This document shows, in pieces, positions 55,997 to 64,000 of a DNA stretch of 64,000 bases. The DNA comes from Patiria miniata (lineage: Eukaryota; Echinodermata; Asteroidea; Valvatida; Asterinidae). The stretch is from NCBI RefSeq assembly GCF_015706575.1, contig NW_024037076.1:21146898-21210897 (forward strand), read 5' to 3'. The notes beneath the pieces were generated by a model. It saw only the letters and a list, made by a program, of their open reading frames with translations. It ran no database searches and was not told the origin of the DNA. Both the position numbers and the translations under genes were made by a program. Every line of letters begins with the position of its first letter. Positions within the stretch are counted from its first letter, which is position 1.

Positions 55997-56872
55997 ATGT
56001 CTGTCATCACAGAAACAAGAGAGTTTGACCGCTCTTATGACTTCCTTGGCCTAGCCAGTCCAAAACCAGCGTAGCTTCTCCAAGGCCTGCCCCTGTCTCG
56101 GAGTCATCTGAGGATCAGTTCTTCATACTCCGGACGCCAGACATCGGAGCCGGACCAGGAGACCAGCAGCAACGACAGCCAGTCCGCCACCGGTTTCCGT
56201 CCCTTCACAATCGACGAGCTGTCCCGTGAGACCGGACCATCTCGACGTGGCGATCGGTGGGTAGTTCCCAAGCGAACCTGGTGTGTCTTCTGCAAAAACA
56301 ACGGCGAGGGAGAAGCGGTCTACACCTCACACATCCTCAAGAACAGCCTTGACAAGGCAAGTGCGGATCCAGAACACAATTTTTTGGGGGGCCAAAAAAA
56401 TGTGGTCCCCCAAAAAAGTGGGTCTAAAAAATTACGGCGTGGGGTTCGGGGCCCGTAAGTTCCCCGAAAATTTTTTGGATTCTAGATGCTCTGTGGTGCG
56501 ATCTGAGGCAATTTCTGACCACTTTAACCAATTTTTTTGAGGAAAACATGGTGGTGTACTCATTGCCTGCCTTTATTGCGTTGTCACATTAAAAAAAAAA
56601 AAAAAATTGGTTTCGTTTTAGGGGGGGGGGGGCATGGCCCCCTTTGCCCCCCCCCCTGGATCCGCCCTTGTGACAAGGTGGTCTGTCCTAGGCTACGGGC
56701 TTACATTTGTCCACTGTGTGGAACCAGCGGAGATGAGGCACATACCATCAAGTACTGTCCAACCAACCTGTGCCGCTTGCAGCCGGCTCCGTCCAAGTCA
56801 AGACCCAGCAATCTCGGCATGTTCATCAGCAGCAGACTTCTGCCGTCAGCAGAAAACAGAGTTTCCGTATGA
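55997..56872 (+). pseudogene. Nanos pseudogene, split by a MITE
   Basis: The copy starts at the ATG matching 54186 and reads EFDRSYDFLGLA in the NOT1-interacting motif. A 7-8 base deletion just after it (about 56055) shifts the frame into an early stop. The first zinc finger (CVFCKNNGEGEAVYTSH) is still readable in another frame. The MITE then splits the finger between the His and the fourth Cys ligand, and the second finger ([18 protein letters not shown]) and C-terminus follow at 56671-56872. With a frameshift and a 313-bp insertion it cannot make a full Nanos. Its stem-loop and purine element remain intact. Confidence 0.9.
56358..56670. mobile_element. hAT-type MITE, copy 2, inside the Nanos pseudogene
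   Basis: Ends CAAGTGCGGATCCAG and CTGGATCCGCCCTTG match copy 1 (40569-40895). The exact 8-bp duplication TGACAAGG flanks it (56350-56357 and 56671-56678). Nanos copy 1 shows the empty site (CTTGACAAGGTGGTC). Confidence 0.92.
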
Positions 56873-56901
56873 CCATCGCAAGGAGAGACTCTAAATCAAA
56901 C

Positions 56902-56917
56902 GGCTCTTTTCAGAGCC
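56902..56917 (+). promoter_or_regulatory. Histone-type stem-loop, Nanos pseudogene
   Basis: It has the same 16 nt as the copy after the functional gene, 30 nt after the pseudogene stop. It is followed by AACACATTTTC and CAAAGAGAGA (56929-56938), a slightly longer version of the purine element. Confidence 0.8.
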
Positions 56918-57234
56918 AACACATTTTCCAAAGAGAGATTTGGTACAATGCATAGGCCCAGTGTTTTTTTAACGAATTCTTTTTAATCATTTTGTTCCCA
57001 TTTTTAAAATTGATTTTAATGGTCATACTAACAAGCGTCAACACAGCGTCAACACACTCCAAAGCGTCAACACATCCAAAATGCAAGTGACAAAAGCAGT
57101 ATGTAACCCATACATTATGGACAGAAACAAGATTTGGCTTAAAATTAATAGGTTAAACGTCTGTTAAGCGTCTGAAAATCAGCAGAAAACAGAGTTTCCG
57201 TATGACCATCGCAAGGAGAGACTCTAAATCAAAC

Positions 57235-57250
57235 GGCTCTTTTCAGAGCC
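57235..57250 (+). promoter_or_regulatory. Histone-type stem-loop, third copy
   Basis: This is an identical copy produced by the 333-bp tandem duplication; a purine element follows at the same distance (57262-57271). Confidence 0.8.
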
Positions 57251-57670
57251 AACACATTTTCCAAAGAGAGATTTGGTACAATGCATAGGCCCAGTGTTTT
57301 TTTAACGAATTCTTTTTAATCATTTTGTTCCCATTTTTAAAATTGATTTTAATGGTCATACTAACAAGCGTCAACACAGCGTCAACACACTCCAAAGCGT
57401 CAACACATCCAAAATGCAAGTGACAAAAGCAGTATGTAACCCATACATTATGGACAGAAACAAGATTTGGCTTAAAATTAATAGGTTAAACGTCTGTTAA
57501 GCGTCTGAAAATTGCGATTATCCGTTCAAGAATATTGGCTCTCCGTGCCGCTCCGAAATCGGCTGCCATGTTGCCTCGGTAGACCATACCATTATGCTAA
57601 AGGGTGATAACGGTGTACAATAAACCAACAGAGAGGGCGCGGCCGGCCAATACCAAAAGATGTCCATTTC

Positions 57671-58928
57671 AATAAGGGAATAAATGTGTGCTCCGGAGGT
57701 TTTTATCACTCTGTTTAATACCACTTAGAGTCTGGGTGCTGATAATTACCCGAGCCGGAGGCGAGGGTAATTATCAGCACCCAGACTCTAAGTGGTATTA
57801 AACAGAGTGATTAATACCGACGGAGTACATATTTATTCCCATTCATAAATACCTTTTCGGTAAAAAAAAATCATATAATTCGTTCAAAACATCCCGATTT
57901 TGTTCAACAAATTCACTTTATGCTTTTTGAATCATCCCTCCTGCAAAATAATGGAGTATTCAGCTGGCGAGTAAGATGAAAACAACCCTTTTATGGAGAT
58001 TGACGCGCGCGTATCATGTTCTACGCGATGTCGCGCAGAACGCACCTGGCGCGTTGCGTTTTGAATTTAGAACTATGAAATTCTAACTCCCAGGTAGTGT
58101 TGCGCATGCCTACGTGAGGATTGTGAACGTTCAACCAATGAAACGATAAGAGGCACTGGATTTTTAGGAGTCCATATTTTATTGTGACACTGGAAAAGTG
58201 TTTAAGACCAGCTAGCCATGTCTTTATCATCCGTTTAATACCGGCCACGTGACGGGCTCTCGACCAATAGGAATGGCTAAACTGTCTGAGGTATTTATGA
58301 ATAAGGGAATAAATGTGTGCTCTGGAGGTTTTTATCACTCTGTTTAATACCACTTAGAGTCTGGGTGCTGATAATTACCCGAGCCGGAGGCGAGGGTAAT
58401 TATCAGCACCCAGACTCTAAGTGGTCTTAAACAGAGTGATAAATACCGACGGAGTACATATTTATTCCCATTCATAAATACCTTTTCGGTAAAAAAAAAT
58501 CATATAATTCGTTCAAAACATCCCGATTTTGTTCAACAAATTCACTTTATGCTTTTTGAAACATCCCTCCTGCAAAATAATGGAGTGTTCAGCTGGCGAG
58601 TAAGATGAAAACAACCCTTTTATGGAGATTGACGCGCGCGTATCATGTTCTACGCGATGTCGCGCAGAACGCACCTGGCGCGTTGCGTTTTGAATTTAGA
58701 ACTATAAAATTCTAACTCCCTGGTAGTGTTGCGCATGCCTACGTGAGGATTGTGAACGTTCAACCAATGAAACGATAAGAGGCACTGGATTTTTAGGAGT
58801 CCACATTTTATTGTGACACTGGAAAAGTGTTTAAGACCAGCTAGCCATGTCTTTATCATCCGTTTAATACCGGCCACGTGACGGGCTCTCGACCAATAGG
58901 AATGGCTAAACTGTCCGAGGTATTTATG
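57671..58928. repeat. Tandem dimer of a 629-bp hairpin-bearing repeat
   Basis: Units 57671-58299 and 58300-58928 are almost identical. Each has a hairpin in which GAGTCTGGGTGCTGATAATT and its reverse complement flank CCGAGCCGGAGGCGAGG, followed by a TTTAATACCGGCC-rich 3' half. A related copy is at 14990-15500. A short local satellite or tandem insertion of one foldback family is likely. It is non-coding. Confidence 0.75.
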
Positions 58929-59540
58929 AATAAAGTATAAAATGAAACATAAACACAACTCACACATTAATGATCCACCACTCCGATCCTCAGTCCTTAC
59001 AGATCTGGTATCCCTCTGTTGTTAATGTTTATGACACGATAATGTCATTACATACACACCCCTACTTGAAATGGTGTAGTCCAAGCTTTGTGCGAAGTCA
59101 AGATGGCGGACAACGGCCGTGCAAGTGAAAGGTCATTTTTTCGCGTGAAAATACTATATTTGTTACCACGAAATGGAAACTCAATCCAATAGAAAATCTC
59201 ATTTATTCTATGCTTTACAATTATATACCATTTTGGTCAATTCAGAATGTGTTTTGGATGTGTTGACGGTGTGTTGACGCTTCTGTCATGTGTTGACGCT
59301 GTGTTGACGCTTTTTAGTGCGACCCAACATTTTGGCTTATCTCGGGATATAATTGTATAATAAAAAAAAAATACTAGAAAATCCAGGTCGTCCTGGTACT
59401 GCTAATCCCTCATTCATTCTGTGCCTTTCCATCGCACTTTTAGTTTTCATGTATTTTCTGAATTTTGGGCGCATAAAACTTAGATGTTCATTGTTTCTAA
59501 AAGTTAGTTCGAAAAGTTAAAATCCATACGCCCTGTATCG
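58929..59540. other. Intergenic stretch with GTGTTGACGC repeats
   Basis: Around 59250-59312 three copies of TGTGTTGACGC occur. They are the reverse complement of the GCGTCAACACA repeats found downstream of the Nanos pseudogene stem-loops. No gene was seen. Confidence 0.5.
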
Positions 59541-59592
59541 CAAGGAGAGACTCTAAATCAAACGGCTCTTTTCAGAGCCAACACATTTTCCA
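59541..59592 (+). repeat. Nanos 3' UTR fragment with fourth stem-loop
   Basis: CGCAAGGAGAGACTCTAAAT, the stem-loop (59564-59579) and AACACATTTTCCA match the Nanos 3' end, with no Nanos coding sequence. The purine element is missing because the match ends at TTTTCCA. Confidence 0.85.
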
Positions 59593-61744
59593 CTCATTCG
59601 TCCTGAGATCGCTGCAATCTAAATACATGTATATGTACAAAAACAGAGGACTGCCTTTATGTAAGCTCAAGTGTCCGGAGAAAAAAAACTGTATACATTA
59701 CATGCAAAAATTCCTGGATCCGCCCCTGTATAGCCTTTTTAATGTTAGGCTCCAATGGTACGGTCAGTTCCATCAAAACCACTTTTCAAACATCTGGGAA
59801 ATGCAGGACAATGTCAGGTCTCTGAGAGGTAGGCAGAATACTTGCTGGAACGGTGCCCCCATCGATGCCCATGCCTTGAAGGTCTGCACACAGTGCTATG
59901 TTTATAATGACTTGAGGGTCCTAACCATAGAGCTATGTTAAATTACTAGAGTGCTAACTCCTCATTCTTGCGCGCGGAGCGCTTTGAAGCCGTCCTGGGC
60001 GCAGACATTTTGAATTTTATGCATGTGCGTGTTTGTAGAACACAATGAAATTAGATGGATTGAATTTTGAAAGTGTACTCTACATGCAACGCGCAAGTAG
60101 AACATACGCAAACAACTTAAACGCGTCATGACAGTTCAAAAAACGTCACGGCAAAACGCATCTGCAGCGAATACGCGCACGCATTACGCTGTTTGCGCAG
60201 GGAAAAAAAGAAACGTTCATTTTTGCTGATCGTGCGTTTCGGTTTAGGGCATATCGGCTTCGATGACGCACCGGTATGGAATACAAACGCAGATATGCAA
60301 ATAGCCGTACAAAAGCCGTACAAAATTTCGAGTTTTCCCATAGGTTTGTGTACAAACATGGATGCGCCCATCAGGCATCTCTTTGTACAACGAGTTAGCG
60401 CTCTAGTAATTTACTATACATGTAGCTCTATGGTCCTAACCAAGCATGCTACGTACTTGAAAGATTACGCAGATCGTCATTCGACAATCAAAAAGAATCA
60501 TTCAATTTCGCTATCCGAGCAATCTATCGTCTTTTAGCTTCAGTCGTTCCTTTAAAAGATTATTCAAATTAAACATATCGTGTTGTTCAGTCAATTTCTT
60601 CTGAAGCAGTTGATCAGGCATTCCTTTTCGTTAATGAGCAAACATATGTCACATTTGCTCAAGCATGTTTTAAGACTTCCTGATGCATGTAATTATCTCG
60701 ACGTAAATCATAATCTGATGTCTTCAATCCGTAAATGCACACCTCTCTTTCTTAATTAAAGGGTCCGGCAATGAATTTTTCTCAGGAATACATTTTGCGC
60801 AACTTTCTACTACTCTGAAATGTATGAAAACTACACATTCGACATCCTTTTTGGTTAATCTTCTGTTGCTGATTTCAGGAAGACACTATTCGGTTTAGGG
60901 TTTTTTTCCAAATTATTTACACCAAAATTGGCTGATTGTAAACATTATTTTACGGTGAGAAAGGGTTGCTCATTGGCTTACTGCCATGTACTGACACAAC
61001 AAAGAATCGCCAAAAAAAGGAGAAATTTATGAGAGCAAAATATCCATAATTCTATAGCAACTTGTTGTGCTGAAATAGCCATGTAACATTGATCCGCCAT
61101 CAGAATGACATCAAAGTGTTGCTCATGAATATGAAACTGTGCATAAGCATAAAACGTAGAAGGCACCAACAACACTCTTCAACCTTGGAAAAATAAAACT
61201 TAAAAATAAGGTAAAATGTGTCACAAACTGATGTATTGTTAAGGTTTGTATTGCAAAATTACTTTGCATGGGCCCTTTAAATATGTGTTCGGTCAGACAT
61301 ACGCAAGAAAACATTTAAGAAATAACCCAAGAGAAGTTCCCAATGGTACAACCATTGCCAAACTCGCCCCGATGTCTTGCACGTCAAGAAATCGTCAACG
61401 TAAAGATGCCCCTTGCTCAAACACACCGACGTTCGCTAATTTGAATGCATCAACCGTCAAAAGGTTGCAAAGACTTAATTTAAGAATGCTACAAATTAAG
61501 TCTTGAATGCGCAAAAACGAAACAGAATGCCCCAAAACGAAAACGAACATTCAGAGCAAAATCTTGGCTGCCTAAAAATGAAATTGAATGCCCCCAAAAT
61601 GTAAAAGAAACCCCAATTTGATCACATCTGTAAAAACCACGCGAAATTGAATGGCTGATAATGAAAATGATTCGAGCTCGCATTAATTCTGATCAAGGTA
61701 TGTCTCCCCCACTTTTGAGAAGCGATTGACGCCCCTGCTTGCGT
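59593..61744. other. Long stretch without a recognised gene
   Basis: Open frames up to 114 codons occur but show no family motifs. CTGGATCCGCCCCTG at about 59714 looks like one end of the hAT-type MITE family, with no partner end. A small host gene cannot be ruled out. Confidence 0.4.
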
Positions 61745-61866
61745 ACAAGTCAAGACCCAGTCATCTCAGCATCATTTCATCAACAGCAGACTTCTTCCGT
61801 GAAATGGGTTTTCCTCTGACTTTTGTAACAACAAAACAACGGCTCTTTTCAGAGCCAACCCAATTA
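61745..61866 (+). pseudogene. Older Nanos C-terminal relic with fifth stem-loop
   Basis: AAGTCAAGACCCAG, then CATTTCATCAACAGCAGACT, CTTCCGT and GGTTTTCC, align with the last 30 codons of Nanos, with many changes and a broken frame. The stem-loop GGCTCTTTTCAGAGCC (61841-61856) is perfect, with flanks CAAC and AACCCA that are closer to the histone consensus than those of the other copies. No zinc-finger sequence was found upstream. Confidence 0.75.
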
Positions 61867-62251
61867 GACTACACTTAAGCAAGCCTATAATTCAAAAGTG
61901 ACAGTCATCAGTCAGCGTTTCAGTACTACAGGTACGTGCAAAAGAGCACAGAAGTTAGCCTGCCCTCAGCGCCTGGGATGGGAAAAAGCGACTACACTAA
62001 TTGGAACTATGGAGGGCGCTCTACGCTCTCTTTGCGCTAAACTGCAGCATGCCATGCATGCTGACCAGCCAGATTTCTCAAAAAGAAATAGGCTAAAACT
62101 TTGATGTAGACTGGTAGTGGTTGTGTTCTTATTCCTCCATGGTTGATTTGACTTTTGCAAAGCCCGAAAATTAATTGAACTATATGATGATGTTGCTGAA
62201 TATTTTGTCAAGGTAAGTAAAGAACGAAATATGCTGCCTCATTCAGTCATT

Positions 62252-63205
62252 AGCTGGAGTTACCCAGCCCTGAGTTTTATCATTGAGTTGTCATCTAGGG
62301 CTGGAGCGCATTTTTCTCAAAACTTGTAGTATTTGCAAAAAAAATTTGGAAAATGTTCAATTTTGTCCCCGTTACACACTAATTGCAACTGCAACTCACC
62401 CTAAACTTGCCTGGAATAACCATTAGGCATTACACAGGTCCTTGAAGTAAAAAAAACGATCCACGATGAAGATTCAGCCTACAATTGCAGTGAAAACAGG
62501 AGGAATAACCGCTAACTTGACAACCTTGCTGGATTGACCAGGACCGCTATTGGTTTGTGCACAAAAAAAATTGTGTACAATGAATGGCGGTCGATTAACA
62601 GGCACAGAGAGCGATCGCTGTCAACTACTCGGTTTTGCCGGCTGCGCTGGCTGTTGGCGCGTGACGTCACGAGGAAGCGTAACACCCGATGACTGTTTCA
62701 TGCACTAATATAAGGTTTACCACTCGCATCACAGCTTTGGTACTGGAACCGCAACCAATAGTGCATGAAACAGTCATCGGGTGTTACGCTTCCGCGGACG
62801 TCATGCGCCAACAGCCAGCGCAGCCGGCTAAAACCGAGTAGTTGACAGCGATCGCTCTCTGTGCCTGTTAATCGACCGCCATTCATTGTACACAATTTTT
62901 TTTGTGCACAAACCAATAGCGGTCCTGGCCAATCCAGCAAGGTTGTCAAGTTAGCGGTTATTCCTCCTGTTTTCACTGCAATTGTAGGCTGAATCTTCAT
63001 CGTGGATCGTTTTTTACTTCAAGGACCTGTGTAATGGTTATTCCAGGCAAGTTTGGGGTGAGTTGCAGTTGCAATTAGTGTGTAACGGGGACAAAATTGA
63101 ACATTTTCCAAATTTTTTTTGCAAATACTACAAGTTTTGAGAAAAATGCGCTCCAGCCCTAGATGACAACCCAATGATAAAACTCAGGGCTGGGTAACTC
63201 CAGCT
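62252..63205. mobile_element. Foldback DNA element, 954 bp, 11-bp target duplication
   Basis: Arms of about 450 bp (62252-62707 and 62758-63205) are near-perfect reverse complements around a loop of about 50 nt. Ends are AGCTGGAGTTACCCAGCC and its inverse. The exact 11-bp ATTCAGTCATT flanks it (62241-62251 and 63206-63216). A duplication of 9-11 bp suggests a Mutator-like enzyme. Frames within it are mirror images and are not genes. Confidence 0.88.
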
Positions 63206-63243
63206 ATTCAGTCATTACTAGACCCGTGAACGTGGCTTGTAAA

Positions 63244-63390
63244 CGGGGGTCAGACAAGTCGACCGTTGAGACAACTCGACTCGGGACAAGTCGACCGTTG
63301 AGACAACTCGACCGTTGAGACAACTCGACCGTATGTGCGATAAATGGAAAGACAAGTCGACCGTTGAGACAAGTCGCCTCGCATGTTTTG
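63244..63390 (+). repeat. 17-bp minisatellite (GACCGTTGAGACAACTC), left
   Basis: Five or more units of a 16-18 bp word, alternating AAGTCGACCGTTGAGAC and AACTCGACCGTTGAGAC, occur here. The reverse complement (GTCTCAACGGTCGAGTTGTC) reappears at 63930-64000, so the two arrays face each other across 540 bp. Confidence 0.8.
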
Positions 63391-63554
63391 GGCCTAGTTT
63401 CGGGGATAGTACCGGGGATTTTGACGGCGGCTGATCGCCGTTTGGGAGTGATGACACATGAGTTTTTTTGTTGCATATAACAGAGCCGATATAGCGCAGC
63501 GTGATTGTCCGTGCACATCGTTCGTTTTTTTCAAGGCCACGTGCGCGCATCCCC

Positions 63555-63775
63555 GGTCAACGTGGCCGTACCGTGCACGGTGGCATCGTTTTTGCCGGGC
63601 CTGTGCGCCCATTTGCCGGTCAACTTGTCCGTACGGTGCACGGTGACATCGTTTTTGCCAGCCCTGTGGGCCCACTTATCTCATCCCCGGTCGGTCAACG
63701 TGGCCGTACCGTGCACGGTGACATCGTTTGTGCCGGGCCTGTGCGCCCATTTGCCGCGCTGGTCGACGTGCCCGC
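63555..63775 (+). repeat. GC-rich minisatellite, unit about 68-85 bp
   Basis: Three units share CCGTACCGTGCACGGTGACA and GCCGGGCCTGTGCGCCCATT (63565, 63630 and 63705), with an insert in the second. The region to 63840 is strongly CpG-rich compared with the AT-rich surroundings. Overlapping open frames on both strands come from this composition. Confidence 0.75.
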
Positions 63776-63927
63776 GTGCCGGGCCCGGCCCGGTCCTCGC
63801 GGGCGGGCGGGGCGCACCGGCCCGACGCGACGCCCTCTGTACATCGAGTATGCCCGCGCCGCACCCGTGATCGGTCTTGCCACAGATTTGTGCAACTTTT
63901 TCTGCTCCACGTGTATTCATTTCCATT

Positions 63928-64000
63928 AAGTCGAGCAGTCTCAACGGTCGAGTTGTCCCGAGTCGAGTTGTCTCAACGGTCGACCTGTCTCAACGGTCGA
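63928..64000 (-). repeat. 17-bp minisatellite, right, inverted; runs off the window
   Basis: Three to four units of TCTCAACGGTCGAGTTGTC mirror the array at 63244-63390. The structure may be a foldback element with tandem-repeat ends; its right end lies beyond the window. Confidence 0.75.

Larger units (their letters stand above)
55462..57020 (+). repeat. Nanos segmental duplication, unit 2
   Basis: It is the counterpart of 53660-54892, with many substitutions and small indels, so the duplication is not recent. It is enlarged by the hAT-type MITE at 56358-56670. Confidence 0.8.
56846..57511 (+). repeat. 333-bp tandem duplication with Nanos 3' end and stem-loop
   Basis: Units 56846-57178 and 57179-57511 are nearly identical. 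Each holds the last codons of Nanos, the 29-nt 3' UTR, the stem-loop (56902-56917 and 57235-57250), the purine element, and downstream GCGTCAACACA repeats. The event is younger than the gene duplication because unit 1 lacks it. Confidence 0.9.

Noticed and set aside
61898-62104. 68-codon frame as a small host gene
   Set aside because: No recognisable motif, no splice partner and no conservation evidence available in the window.
63501-63944. Overlapping open frames of 60-140 codons on both strands
   Set aside because: They follow CpG-rich minisatellite units; no start context, domain or splice partner supports a gene.

Overview
This is eukaryotic nuclear DNA. It has spliced genes with GT-AG introns, LINEs, SINEs, LTR retrotransposons and many small inverted-repeat transposons. 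The repeat mix (BEL, Gypsy, Penelope, Harbinger, CR1/RTE), the recurring TAGGCCTAGGC and TACATGTA-type motifs and the single-exon Nanos genes suggest a marine invertebrate deuterostome, most likely an echinoderm. That assignment is an inference.

Layout. Positions 1-3,100 hold inverted-repeat elements and no gene. Positions 3,610-19,674 (minus strand) hold a nine-exon VPS4-like AAA ATPase gene; all splice phases agree and it encodes 426 residues. Its last intron contains a hAT-type MITE and a young BEL/Pao retrotransposon (6,517-13,198). Positions 20,060-22,900 are repeats. Positions 22,904-31,815 are a very young, whole-looking Ty3/Gypsy element with gag, pol and a third ORF that encodes C2H2 zinc fingers where an env would sit. 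Positions 32,150-37,660 hold a MITE, a LINE tail and a fuller CR1/L2-like LINE.

Positions 37,720-43,878 (plus) carry a five-exon Myb/SANT-like gene of PIF/Harbinger type. Its first intron holds a 2.3-kb inverted structure with octamer minisatellites and a Penelope-like relic at the centre. A decayed Harbinger transposase faces it on the minus strand (45,890-48,053), so 37.7-48 kb may be an old Harbinger locus, invaded by LINEs and by a 9-10 bp-TSD MITE. Positions 48,900-51,310 are a SINE and further inverted-repeat elements; 51,310-53,287 shows no gene.

Positions 53,660-57,511 hold a tandem duplication of a Nanos gene. Copy 1 looks functional. Copy 2 is a pseudogene split by a hAT-type MITE. 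Both end, about 30 nt after the stop codon, in a perfect replication-dependent histone mRNA 3' stem-loop followed by a U7-type purine element (CAAGAGAGA). The same stem-loop occurs three more times downstream, each with Nanos-derived flanks. A germ-line translational repressor with a histone-type 3' end is the most notable signal in the window. The rest (57.6-64 kb) is a tandem 629-bp repeat, a 954-bp foldback element with an 11-bp target duplication, and GC-rich minisatellites running off the end.
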